A stretch of 64,000 bases of DNA from Ktedonospora formicarum (lineage in GTDB: Bacteria; Chloroflexota; Ktedonobacteria; Ktedonobacterales; Ktedonobacteraceae), in assembly GCF_016587355.1 (NCBI RefSeq), contig NZ_BNJF01000001.1, positions 4,307,721-4,371,720 on the forward strand, given 5' to 3'. The notes under the pieces are model-generated. The model was not told the DNA's origin, ran no database searches, and saw nothing but the letters and a program-made list of their open reading frames with translations. The position numbers were made by a program, and so were the translations under genes. Positions 9,177-18,010 of the stretch are shown piece by piece. Within the stretch, counting starts at the first letter, position 1. Each line of letters starts with the position of its first letter.

Positions 9177-9195
9177 CGCTTGTGCATGTCGTGCT

Positions 9196-9432
9196 CTATA
9201 TGGTGCTGTGAACCTCAGAGATCGTCACCGATCCGTCACAGCACTTGATTGTGGTGACGGCTTCGATTTTGTAGACGGTCCCCTTGTCGTCCACCACTGG
9301 CGTTTGGGTAGCTGACATCTGAGAGTTCGAGCAGCCAGTGTGAGCGTTGTTACGACACTGATCGCACATTACATATCCTTCGTAAGGGAGTAAGTTCAAT
9401 TCCAAAGGCTCACCTGATGCATCGAAACACAT
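9196..9432 (-). CDS. Small Cys-containing hypothetical protein
   Basis: 78 residues, no recognised family. It has a CDQCRNNAHTGC stretch (residues 23-34) and a later CC pair in IKCCDGSV, which suggests metal binding or disulphides. There is no signal peptide. A GAGGGG ribosome site precedes the ATG at good spacing, and a strong terminator follows the stop codon; together these are the main reasons to accept it as a gene. Confidence 0.6.
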   Translation of the reverse strand: MCFDASGEPLELNLLPYEGYVMCDQCRNNAHTGCSNSQMSATQTPVVDDKGTVYKIEAVTTIKCCDGSVTISEVHSTI

Positions 9433-9904
9433 CAGGCGACCCCTCGCGATTTGATAAGCTTGCTCTCCTGAACGGTTGCGGATATGAGGTTGGAAACCTC
9501 TTGCCTATAAGGACAATCCCCGCGCCTATGGCTGCGATTGGATTTGCAATGTAGCTTCCTGATGAAAAACATAGCTATTCTACTCCAAAACAAATTAATA
9601 ATCCAGTATTTATTTAATATTGATAATAAATGCAATTAGATATAATAAAGAATTTAATTTATATGCGGTGCTTGTTGGATCTGATAATGAATAATGGAAT
9701 TTGTTTGATAAAGAGTAAGGACGAACGAATGGAAATGTGCCATTAAATGCCAAGGTGCATTTAGCATGCAAAATAATTTTAGTCAAATTGTGAGCAATCT
9801 TGGAAGCAATACATAGGTGCTTGCGACTATGAGGGGGACATGCTATTCTTGATGCAAATCATAGAACTGCTGGCTTGTGAATTTCGGGAAAAAAGAGGCA
9901 TGCT
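9433..9904. other. AT-rich intergenic region
   Basis: About 470 bases, visibly richer in A/T than the flanks between 9550 and 9800. It must hold the divergent promoters for the small Cys protein and the amidohydrolase. No gene or clear promoter pair seen. Confidence 0.5.
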
Positions 9905-11041
9905 ATGCTTGACTTGAGCTCGATCCCTATCATCGATAATCATTGCCATCCCTTCTTGTTGCAACAGCGCATGGACGCGGAACGCTTTCGCGGTTACTTT
10001 AGCGAGGCCACACACCCTAGCTTCGCGCGGGAGCACCTGTCACATACAGTCTATTACCTCTGGTTCTTGCGGCAGGCCGCAGCTTTTTATGGATGCGCGC
10101 CGGTTGAGGCCGAGGTGATCGCGGCTCGCTCGCGGCTCGAAGGTGACGAACTGGCGCGGCGGCTCCTGCGGGATGCGCGCTTTGAAGCCCTGGTACTTGA
10201 CTTTGCTTATCCACCGCCCGCGACTTGCTATAGTCCTGAGCAGATCGCGCGAGTGAGTGGGGCGCGTGTCGCGACGCTTTTGCGCCTGGAAGTGCTGATG
10301 CAAGAGCTTATTCAGGCACATGCTGATTTCGACGAGGTCGTCTCGCGTTATCGCGAGACAGTACGGAGGACGCGTGAGCAGGGGCATTGTGGCCTCAAGA
10401 GCGTCGTAGCATATCGTACAGGTCTGGAGATCGGAACATGGAGCAAGGATCAGGCCGTAGCGGCCTTCGCAGAGGCTCGCGCTCTGGCAGTGCGTAATGG
10501 CGAGGTGAGAGTCACGCAGAAGCCCCTACTCGATTACCTCCTACATGTTGCCTTTGAGCAGGCCGCAGAACTAGAATTACCTATTCAGTTTCACACGGGC
10601 TATGGCGATGGCGATACCGATATGCGTCTGGGGAATCCCCTCCACCTGCGAGCGATTTTGGAGCGTGGTGATTATCAGCGAATGCCCATCGTTCTATTGC
10701 ATGAAAGCTATCCCTACTCACAGCTTGGGGCCTACCTGGCGGCGATTTATCCTAATGTCTATTTTGACCTCTCGTATACTATCCCCTTTGTAGAGAAGCT
10801 AGAGATGCTGGCCTTTACGCGCCAGGCGTTCAGTATCGCGCCCGCAAGCAAGCTGACGTATAGCTCTGATGGTATCAACGTGCCGGAAATGTTGTGGGTT
10901 GGGGCGCACCGGGGACGTGCCATTATCGCCCAGGTTTTGCAGGAGATGATCGATGTTGATGAGCTGGATGAAACGCAGGCTCAGCAACTCGCGCGCCTAG
11001 TTTTACATGACAATGCCGCCAGGCTCTATCGTCTGGTATAA
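9905..11041 (+). CDS. Amidohydrolase family protein (amidohydrolase_2 / FluG-N-like)
   Basis: 378 residues of a metal-dependent TIM-barrel hydrolase. Metal-site motifs: DNHCHPF (HxH at residues 13 and 15), QFHTGYGD, LLHESYPY and the late SSDG aspartate. The series resembles amidohydrolase_2 proteins and the amidohydrolase half of FluG/glutamine-synthetase-like fusions. The substrate is not predictable; no glutamine synthetase gene is present here. The ATG is preceded by AAAGAGG at 7-base spacing. Confidence 0.85.
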   Translation: MLDLSSIPIIDNHCHPFLLQQRMDAERFRGYFSEATHPSFAREHLSHTVYYLWFLRQAAAFYGCAPVEAEVIAARSRLEGDELARRLLRDARFEALVLDFAYPPPATCYSPEQIARVSGARVATLLRLEVLMQELIQAHADFDEVVSRYRETVRRTREQGHCGLKSVVAYRTGLEIGTWSKDQAVAAFAEARALAVRNGEVRVTQKPLLDYLLHVAFEQAAELELPIQFHTGYGDGDTDMRLGNPLHLRAILERGDYQRMPIVLLHESYPYSQLGAYLAAIYPNVYFDLSYTIPFVEKLEMLAFTRQAFSIAPASKLTYSSDGINVPEMLWVGAHRGRAIIAQVLQEMIDVDELDETQAQQLARLVLHDNAARLYRLV

Positions 11042-11173
11042 TATAGAGATTACTTATAGCCATTTTATATGAGTTAGCAGCGTCTATGGTACCTCATCTG
11101 GATAAAGATGCTGAACAACTCTATGACAACAATCCTTCTCTAAAAAGAGCCATCGAAGGTGGCGAGGATCTTT

Positions 11174-11643
11174 ATGGTGGATAGTTCTTATAATACAATG
11201 ACAAACCTGACGCAGTTTCGTGTAGGAGTCTCCGCTCTGATTTTTCGTGAGGGAGAGATTTTGCTTGCGCATCGCAGTGATATTGATTGGTGGAATCTGC
11301 CCGGTGGGGGATGGAGCTTGGTGAGACGCTTGAAGTGACTGTGCGTCGCGAGGTGCTTGAGGAGACTGGTCTCCAGGTCGAGGTTGAGCGACTCGTTGGC
11401 GTCTATTCCAAGCCACAGAAGCAGGAAATCGTACTCTCCTTCCTGTGTCGTATCACTGGTGGTCAGCTCACCTCGACTGCGGAGTCACGTGAATGCCGTT
11501 TCTTCTCTCCCGATGCACTTCCTTCCAATACCCTTCCCAAACATCGCCAGCGTATTTCTGATGCTCTATTGAACAAGGAACGTGCCCTGATTCGAGATCA
11601 ACTCACAACTTCTTCTCAGGACCAGGGCCTTTCACGCTCCTAA
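11174..11643 (+). pseudogene. Nudix hydrolase, frameshifted
   Basis: The Nudix box is split between frames. The first frame starts at ATG 11174 (MVDSSYN...), runs through a typical beta-strand region and WWNLPGGG, then stops at 11336-11338. The next frame continues as MELGETLEVTVRREVLEETGL to 11643, which completes the G-x5-E-x7-REVLEETG box. One extra base in the G5 run at 11306-11310 would restore a protein of about 156 residues. It could be a real inactivating deletion, an assembly error or a -1 slip site. If intact it would hydrolyse a nucleoside-diphosphate-linked substrate. Confidence 0.85.
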
Positions 11644-12132
11644 GACCATCCGCGAAGGGTGTGGAGGAAAATAAAGCCTAGCGCCTCCATATGAAAGCCC
11701 AATCCCGAAGAAGGACAAGCATAATTTGGTGGTGTTATGGGAGACAATCAGCCTATGAGCAGCATCTATAACGTCGATATGGTATCATACGTGTGTAATT
11801 AATTGGCATTGGTGTGTGAGGAGGCGCAATGTCTCCTCACCTATATTTACACGTGAACACATAGAGGCGGAGGGAGCCGCAATGATGCGCCACTTTCGCG
11901 CCTGATATCCCTTCTATGTCGAAGGGGATAGCCACCTGTTGATTGTCCGTGAAGCCTGGGTCAGGCGTTAGAATGGGGCGCAAGCCTCTGCGGCGGACAA
12001 GATGGGTGTATATGGTTGGCTTTGGGGTGTCCCCTCCCGGGTTCTTGGTATAATGGGGATTGGAGCAAATATGTTTGTAGGAGTTGGAGCGATGCCCATC
12101 ACGTCGGTGCAAACTTACGGAGGCGACAGCAT
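11644..12132. other. Intergenic region upstream of the E1 gene
   Basis: About 490 bases. It holds a hairpin at about 11814-11841 (GTGAGGAG...CTCCTCAC) and a TATAAT box at 12049-12054, which is a candidate -10 element for the E1 gene although no good -35 is seen. A 39-codon in-frame extension of the E1 reading frame enters this region but lacks a ribosome site. Confidence 0.45.
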
Positions 12133-14229
12133 ATGACAGTGAACATTGAAGCTACGGGAGCTGATACTCTAGCACAGCCGCTGGATGTCATTGCGCTTTA
12201 CCGCACCATGGTTACCGCACGAGTAACTAACGACCTGTTGAAGACACGCAAGACACAAGGCCGTTTCCCTTTTTATATTGGTTGTGCTGGGCATGAAAGT
12301 ATGGCCGCGGTGGTAGCCGCGCTGCGCGAGAGTGACTGGCTTGCTCTCTATTACCGAGACCTGGGCGCCTGGTTGCAGCGAACCGGCGATGCCATGGGTC
12401 CACTACGCGAGGCATATTCGCGTGTGACTGGCCCAATGGGCTCGGGTCGCAATATGCCTTCGCACTATTGTAGTCAGCGCCATCGTATTCTTCCTGGTTT
12501 CAGCGAAGTTGCGGCCCTGGCACCATTCTCTGGCGGCTTTGGGTTCTCCCTGAAGCGACATGGCAGCAATGAACTGGTAATGTGCTCAACGGGTGATGGC
12601 GGCTCGGCCACCAATGATTTTAGTGTCTTGTTACGCCAGTCGAGCGTCCATCAGTTGCCTGTGTTTATGATCGTCGAGGATAACAACTGGGCGATTACTA
12701 CCCCTTCTGTTGTGCAGTGGGGAGGCTCGCTTGTTGAATGGGCACGGGGCGCGGGCGTTCATGCCGAAGAGGTAGATGGTACAGATGTCATGGCGACATA
12801 TGAGGCGAGCCAAAGGCTGGCTGAGCATGTCCGCTCTGGTAATGGCCCTGTACTGATGCACCTGCATCTTGGCTTACTTGATCCGCATTCAAGCAGTACG
12901 GATATCAAGTCATACCGCAAAAAAGAGGAGATCGCGCTCACGGCAGCGACTCGCGACCCGGTGAAAAATTTTGGACGCTGGCTGGTTGAGAATGGTCATT
13001 TGCGTGAGAATGATCCTGAGCGTATTCGCAAGGAGATTCGCGCGCAGTTAGAGCGTTATGAGCGTGAGGTCTTAGAGGAGCCAGAGCCAGAGGGGAGCCG
13101 TGTGCTTCAGCATGTTATCTCTGTGCCTGAGTGGCGCGAGAACATTCCCCGTAGTTCCAAGCGTCCTCTCACGATGCTTGGGGCTGTAAATGAGGCTCTG
13201 CTTGAACTGGCGGACCGTGATCCTCATTTCTTTGTCTATGGGCAAGATGTGGGGAGCCCCAAGGGCGGGGTCTTTGGTGCAACCGCGAGTCTGGTACAGA
13301 AGTATCCAGATCGTGCCGTTAGCAGCCCCCTCAATGAGCAGCTAATTGTAGGTATTGCGGCGGGAGCGAGTATGCTGGATGGCAAGGCACGTTGTGCTGA
13401 GATCCAGTTTGTTGACTATCATCAGTCGGCGACGCAGACCATTCGTCTGGCGGCTCGCGTGGCGTATCAAAGCTTTGGTGACTGGAATGTGCCACTGATC
13501 ATCCGTACAAAATCGGGAAGTGGAGGCGGTGGCCCTATCTCAAGCAGCACTGCTGGCGGTGGCGCGTATGGGCACTCCAATGCAGGTGAACAGTGGTTTA
13601 CGAACATCCCTGGTATGATTACCATTTGTCCCGCGACGCCTTTTGATGCCAAGGGACTGCTACTAGAGGCCGCTCGTTCGAAGTCGCCGGTTGTCTTCCT
13701 TGAGCGTGGTCGCCTCTATCGTTCCGAGCCGCCCAAGGATGCCGAGGGGACTATTATTCCGGAGATGGGCGAGTACTGGAATGTTCCTGAGGGCTACTAT
13801 ACTCAGCCTATTGGGAAGGCACGCCGGATCCATATCGGTGAAGGTCGTGCCAGTCTCTCCATCATAGCCTGGGGCTCGATGGTTCTTGAAGCGTGTACCG
13901 CTGCCGCCAATATTGTCAAGCAAGAAGGCGGAGCGATTGAGGTCGTGGACCTGCGCACTCTGATGCCTTTCGATGAAGAGACAGTGGCTGCTGTGGTCAA
14001 GGAAACGAACCGTGTCATCGTCGTAACCGAAGAGGCCGATTTTACAAGCTATGGACGCCATGTGCATAGCTGGATCGTGCAGAATTGCTTCTATGACCTG
14101 GATACCACTCCTACTTTTATCAGTGCGGTTCCTGGTCCAGCTGCGCCGTATAACGCGCCAGAAGAGGTCGCCTTCTATCCTACCGCGAAGACCATTGAGG
14201 AGCGTGCCCTCGACCTGCTCGCTGAGTAG
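12133..14229 (+). CDS. 2-oxoacid dehydrogenase E1, fused alpha and beta subunits
   Basis: A 698-residue thiamine-diphosphate enzyme that decarboxylates a 2-oxoacid and hands the acyl group to E2 lipoate. Residues 1 to about 330 are the alpha subunit, with the ThDP motif GDGGSATND (from about 153) ending in NNW (about 184). Residues from about 350 are the beta subunit, with FVYGQDVG, the Gly-rich KSGSGGGGP region and a transketolase C-terminal domain. Such single-chain E1 proteins are usually annotated as branched-chain or pyruvate-type. Start chosen at 12133, where GGAGGCGACAGCAT precedes the ATG, rather than the longer frame from 12016. No E2 or E3 gene is adjacent, so the substrate is open. 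Confidence 0.88.
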   Translation: MTVNIEATGADTLAQPLDVIALYRTMVTARVTNDLLKTRKTQGRFPFYIGCAGHESMAAVVAALRESDWLALYYRDLGAWLQRTGDAMGPLREAYSRVTGPMGSGRNMPSHYCSQRHRILPGFSEVAALAPFSGGFGFSLKRHGSNELVMCSTGDGGSATNDFSVLLRQSSVHQLPVFMIVEDNNWAITTPSVVQWGGSLVEWARGAGVHAEEVDGTDVMATYEASQRLAEHVRSGNGPVLMHLHLGLLDPHSSSTDIKSYRKKEEIALTAATRDPVKNFGRWLVENGHLRENDPERIRKEIRAQLERYEREVLEEPEPEGSRVLQHVISVPEWRENIPRSSKRPLTMLGAVNEALLELADRDPHFFVYGQDVGSPKGGVFGATASLVQKYPDRAVSSPLNEQLIVGIAAGASMLDGKARCAEIQFVDYHQSATQTIRLAARVAYQSFGDWNVPLIIRTKSGSGGGGPISSSTAGGGAYGHSNAGEQWFTNIPGMITICPATPFDAKGLLLEAARSKSPVVFLERGRLYRSEPPKDAEGTIIPEMGEYWNVPEGYYTQPIGKARRIHIGEGRASLSIIAWGSMVLEACTAAANIVKQEGGAIEVVDLRTLMPFDEETVAAVVKETNRVIVVTEEADFTSYGRHVHSWIVQNCFYDLDTTPTFISAVPGPAAPYNAPEEVAFYPTAKTIEERALDLLAE

Positions 14230-14251
14230 GGTACCTCGTAAGATAAACAGC

Positions 14252-14282
14252 GGAGCAAGTAGCTATGAACGCTACTTGCTCC
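14252..14282. terminator. Terminator between convergent genes
   Basis: 12-bp perfect stem (14252-14263 with 14271-14282) and a 7-base loop, followed on the plus strand by CATTTTATTT. It ends the E1 gene and can also serve the convergent hydrolase gene. Confidence 0.75.
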
Positions 14283-14290
14283 CATTTTAT

Positions 14291-15112
14291 TTATGCCGAA
14301 ACCCTGGTCGCCCACCATGACAATAGGATCGGTATCACCTGTTTGGCCTGCATAGCCTGAGTATGATCGAGCCTATCGAGCACACGTACATCCCAGCCAA
14401 TCCCTTCTAGTTCAGTCTGACTACGTACTACGGGTCCCGCTATGTCTACACACACATTATCCCAATTAGAATCATATTGTATCTTGTCTGCTGAACCCAC
14501 GAAGCAGAGCCGAGGGCAGGTAATTTGAGCCTGTGCGGCCCGGTCATCAAAGGTCTTGAGTGCCTGATAAAGCGTCATGAATTGGTGCGTCTGATCCACT
14601 GAGAGCGTGCCAGTTGTCCAACCATCATCTGTTTGTAAGACCCGTGTGCCGCTAGCCAGTTCGTAGGCTATCGTGGTAACGCTGAGCATTTCCTTGTATG
14701 GTCCATGAAGTGGGGGGTAACCGCCCATGATAAGCGCAGATAGGCGTTCTGTGCGGATAGCGAGTTGGAGCCCGATCACCGCGAGCCAGGAATACCCATA
14801 ATAAGCAAATTGGTCTGCTCCTACCGTATCGGCTATGGCAAGGAGATCGCTAGCGACGTTTGCTGGCGTCAGTGTCTCGGGTTTTGGGATACTTTGGACA
14901 TGTCCCTCATAGTCGAAGGCGACCACACGGAACGTATCGCTCAAACCTTTGATGAGAGATTGCCCCAATGCTGGATCGGTACCATACGCACGCATTTGCT
15001 CTGCCAGTTCTCCTTCGACCGGGTGCGGATTGACAGGCAGTAATAGTGTTGGCCCCTGACCGTGGACTTCAATTTCAATAGTGCTTCCATCATGTAATCC
15101 TGCTTTGGGCAT
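14291..15112 (-). CDS. Alpha/beta hydrolase
   Basis: 273 residues of the alpha/beta-hydrolase fold: an oxyanion-type strand (GPTLLLPVNPHP), VVAFDYEGH, the nucleophile elbow GYSWLAV, and a late acidic residue and histidine (SADKIQYD..., LDHTQAM). The elbow lacks the second Gly of GxSxG (GYSWL), an unusual feature that may alter activity. Start placed at 15112 because GGAAGGAATATAT precedes that ATG better than the upstream one at 15127. Substrate unknown. Confidence 0.8.
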   Translation of the reverse strand: MPKAGLHDGSTIEIEVHGQGPTLLLPVNPHPVEGELAEQMRAYGTDPALGQSLIKGLSDTFRVVAFDYEGHVQSIPKPETLTPANVASDLLAIADTVGADQFAYYGYSWLAVIGLQLAIRTERLSALIMGGYPPLHGPYKEMLSVTTIAYELASGTRVLQTDDGWTTGTLSVDQTHQFMTLYQALKTFDDRAAQAQITCPRLCFVGSADKIQYDSNWDNVCVDIAGPVVRSQTELEGIGWDVRVLDRLDHTQAMQAKQVIPILLSWWATRVSA

Positions 15113-15580
15113 ATATATTCCTTCCATGTTTCGCTAGTCGTAACGCTTTTGTACTTCATAATCAAGTGCATGCATGCTTGTGACTCAGGCTGGCCAGGCT
15201 CTATAGAATCACAAGTCTACTGTACAACACTCATGCCCTCTATGAGAGTTTAATATGGCCTTTGCTTATCACATAGAGGAGGTAGAAGTTTTTCCAAGCA
15301 TGATTTGCTCATATTTATGCTTAAAATGAAATATGTAGCCTGGGTGAAGTCTCTAATGGAGTTTATGGGATGGATCTGGCGAATGGCTGCTTAAATACGG
15401 AGAAAAGATTTGATTGATAGGCAACAAACACGTTCTTAAAGCGTATAGATAGTGAGAGAAGAGGTGAATTGGCAGGAGTCCTCTAGCTGAGCCGTTATGC
15501 TCGACGTGAGCTTTAAACTATGCTACACTGCCGATAGGTAGTGCAAGAAACCCGAAGCGCTTTCAAGGAGAACACTTTTT
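15113..15580. other. Divergent intergenic region
   Basis: About 470 bases between the minus-strand hydrolase and the plus-strand zinc-ribbon gene. It should hold both promoters. CAAGGAGAAC just before 15581 is the ribosome site of the zinc-ribbon gene. Nothing else recognised. Confidence 0.45.
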
Positions 15581-16333
15581 ATGACCTGTGTATCTTGTGG
15601 TGCCGATGTCACCGGAAAAAAGTTTTGTCCTGAGTGCGGCACCTCTGTTCAAGCGGCCCGCACCGTGCATCGCTGTCCACATTGCCAGAGTGAGGTGCGC
15701 CCTGGTGTCGCCTTCTGTGGAAGTTGTGGCCAATCTCTACGAGGCGCAACGCCACCGCCGCCGCCTGCGACTCGTGGGTGCCCCAGTTGTCATGCTGAAC
15801 TGCCCTTGTCTAGCGCCTTCTGTACAAATTGCGGCTATCAAGTGCAAGCAAGCACATCTGCATCCGCCTCGGGTCAGTATGCGCAGTATCCATCTCAGCC
15901 CCAAACCGCGTACCCGGCTTCCCAGCCATATCAGCAACCATCACAGTACCCGCAACCCTATGGGCAGCAGGGGTTTGGTGGTGGCTATCAGCCTGATCCG
16001 ATGTTGGGACAGGGGCAGATGGCCCTGCGTTGCCCAACGTGTATGGCGATGGCACCTGTGGGTACGACCAACTGCCGTAGCTGTCGTACCAGTCTGGTAG
16101 GTGTCGTGCCGATGCCGATGAATGCCATGTATCCGGGTCAACCACAACAACAGGGAGGCTTCTTACAGGGGGATGGTGGCAAATATGCTCTTGGTGCGCT
16201 TGGTGGTGCGGCAGCGGTCATTGGTGGCGAAATGTTGTTGGACAACTTGCGTGATGGCGGGCATCATCATCGTCACCGTGACGACGACGATGGCGGACCG
16301 CTTGAATTCTTAGATGATATTGGCCTTTTCTAA
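15581..16333 (+). CDS. Four-zinc-ribbon protein with disordered Gln/Pro/Tyr linker
   Basis: 250 residues. Four CxxC...CxxC zinc ribbons are seen: CVSCG/CPECG, CPHCQ/CGSCG, CPSCH/CTNCG near the N-terminus and CPTCM/CRSC further on. A Tyr/Gln/Pro-rich disordered stretch (about residues 90-145) separates the third and fourth. A Gly/Ala segment near residue 210 may be membrane-embedded or a short helix, followed by a His/Asp-rich tail (HHHRHRDDDD). Double-zinc-ribbon proteins of this kind are common in Chloroflexota and actinobacteria; the role is unknown, probably scaffolding. Confidence 0.8.
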   Translation: MTCVSCGADVTGKKFCPECGTSVQAARTVHRCPHCQSEVRPGVAFCGSCGQSLRGATPPPPPATRGCPSCHAELPLSSAFCTNCGYQVQASTSASASGQYAQYPSQPQTAYPASQPYQQPSQYPQPYGQQGFGGGYQPDPMLGQGQMALRCPTCMAMAPVGTTNCRSCRTSLVGVVPMPMNAMYPGQPQQQGGFLQGDGGKYALGALGGAAAVIGGEMLLDNLRDGGHHHRHRDDDDGGPLEFLDDIGLF

Positions 16334-16585
16334 AGAGAAAGCTTTTGGAATATAACGCTTCTTGTGTGGGACGATGCCGCTCGCGGTTCGCCCCATATTT
16401 CTATTGCTCGCCAACTACCAAAATTGGCTATTTCCCGTTTCTATTTGGTTGCGGTAGCGTGTTAAACCGTCTATAATACGGCAGTATGCATCCATCTTTG
16501 TATGCTGAAAGCGGGTTGTTTGGGATGTTGGTATTTAGAAGTTAATAGTTGTATTGGTGTGTATTTGATCTGGAAGTAATAAGAT

Positions 16586-16648
16586 CTTATGCGAAAACCA
16601 ACGCTGCCTAACCGGCGGCTAGCGCTAGCGCTCAGGTTTTCGTATAAG
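16586..16648. repeat. Dispersed palindromic element, copy R2
   Basis: 63 bp beginning CTTATGCGAAAACC and ending GGTTTTCGTATAAG, with GCGGCTAGCGC in the middle. It lies 57 bp upstream of the M16 peptidase start. It is the shortest, cleanest form of the family. The rest of 16334-16705 shows nothing else beyond a possible promoter region. Confidence 0.75.
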
Positions 16649-16705
16649 GAGTAAGGAGAACCGGCGCTCTCCCTGCCTAAAGAGGCGAAGCGCCCCAAAC
16701 GTTGC

Positions 16706-17983
16706 ATGAACTACGAGCGAACTACGCTGCCGAACGGATTACGTCTACTCACTACCTCTATGCCGGGCATGCGATCCGCCAGTATCGCCTTCTTTTTCAC
16801 TGTCGGCTCGCGCAATGAAGATAGTAGCATTGCAGGCGTCTCTCACTTTATTGAGCATATGCTTTTCAAGGGATCGCGCCGCTACCCCACGGCTCGGGCT
16901 ATTTCTGAGGCGATTGAAGGGGTGGGTGGTGTCTTCAATGGTAGTACGGGGAAAGAGTTGACGAACTATACGGCGCGAGTTCCAGCCGATCAACTCTTCA
17001 ATGTAATGGAGGTCTTCGCCGATATGTTGCGCCGCTCCCTCTTTGATCCTAAAGAGGTCGAGAAGGAACGCAACGTCATTATTGAAGAAATTAGCGCGAC
17101 TCAGGATGATCCGCAGGAGTGGGTGAATCTGCTTGCCGATGAGGCAATGTGGCCCTCGCTTCCCCTGGGGCGCGATGATGCTGGCACAATTGAAACGGTC
17201 TCTCGGATGACTCGTCAGAAGATGCTGGACTACCTGCATACTTTCTATCGACCTAACTCGTTGGTGATTAGTGTGGCTGGGAATATCGAGACGCGGCGAG
17301 TCCAAGAGGGTGCGGAGGAACTCTTTGGGGATTGGGAGCCAGGTGAGATACCTCATTGGCAATCCTCATTTCCTCCCATTAATGCTCCGCGAGTACGTAT
17401 GGTGCAGAAGGATACCGAGCAGACAAATCTTTGTTTGACAACACTCGGGACCTCCTACCATTCTCCTGATTACTTTACATTTTTGCTTGTCAATGCGTTG
17501 CTTGGCGATGGCATGAGCTCGCGTCTCTTCCAATCCATTCGTGAAGAGCAGGGCCTGGCCTATGATATTGGTAGTTATTTAAACTGCTATCAGGAAACTG
17601 GTAGTCTGGTGGTGAGCGCGGGTGTTGATCCTTCGCGGGCGCACGACGCCATTCGCGCCACGCTTGACGAACTTGAGCGCTTGCGCGCAGAACTGGTTCC
17701 CGTAGATGAGTTGGAACGTATTAAGACCTATGTGTGTGGTGGTTTCTCACTTGGACTTGAGGGGACGCAACAGGTCGCTTCCTGGCTGGGGAGCCAGGAA
17801 TGTGCACAGGAGCGTCTGCTCGATATCGATGAGATTGTGGCTCGCATTCAAGCTGTGACAGCCCATGACATTCTACGTGTCGCGCAGTCGCACTTTGCTC
17901 CTCAGTGGCGTCGACTGGCTATCATTGGGCCAGATGATGTACAGCGAGCAGGTGAGTTTGAGAAGTCGCTTACAGGTGTGTAA
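16706..17983 (+). CDS. M16 family zinc peptidase
   Basis: 425 residues. The inverted zinc motif HFIEH (HxxEH) occurs near residue 50, with the third zinc ligand in ERNVIIEEI about 75 residues later. The C-terminal half has the usual inactive M16 domain with the SSRLFQSIREEQGLAY region. This matches processing-peptidase-like proteins (PqqL/YmxG type), which cleave short peptides or leader sequences. The TPR gene follows after 27 bp, so they are probably co-transcribed. There is no signal peptide, so a cytoplasmic location is likely. Confidence 0.92.
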   Translation: MNYERTTLPNGLRLLTTSMPGMRSASIAFFFTVGSRNEDSSIAGVSHFIEHMLFKGSRRYPTARAISEAIEGVGGVFNGSTGKELTNYTARVPADQLFNVMEVFADMLRRSLFDPKEVEKERNVIIEEISATQDDPQEWVNLLADEAMWPSLPLGRDDAGTIETVSRMTRQKMLDYLHTFYRPNSLVISVAGNIETRRVQEGAEELFGDWEPGEIPHWQSSFPPINAPRVRMVQKDTEQTNLCLTTLGTSYHSPDYFTFLLVNALLGDGMSSRLFQSIREEQGLAYDIGSYLNCYQETGSLVVSAGVDPSRAHDAIRATLDELERLRAELVPVDELERIKTYVCGGFSLGLEGTQQVASWLGSQECAQERLLDIDEIVARIQAVTAHDILRVAQSHFAPQWRRLAIIGPDDVQRAGEFEKSLTGV

Positions 17984-18010
17984 TGCTGCGGGAAGAGGAG
18001 ACCTTGTTTT

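Noticed and set aside
8886..9187. Open frames of 66-78 codons across the 43-bp duplication
   Set aside because: They consist largely of the duplicated unit and hairpin read as protein; no ribosome site.
11837..12112. Minus-strand frame of 91 codons upstream of the E1 gene
   Set aside because: Overlaps the E1 promoter region, no ribosome site, no family resemblance.
12016..12132. Longer start for the E1 gene
   Set aside because: In frame, but the 39 extra codons lack a ribosome site and include the TATAAT box, while GGAGGCGACAG precedes the ATG at 12133.
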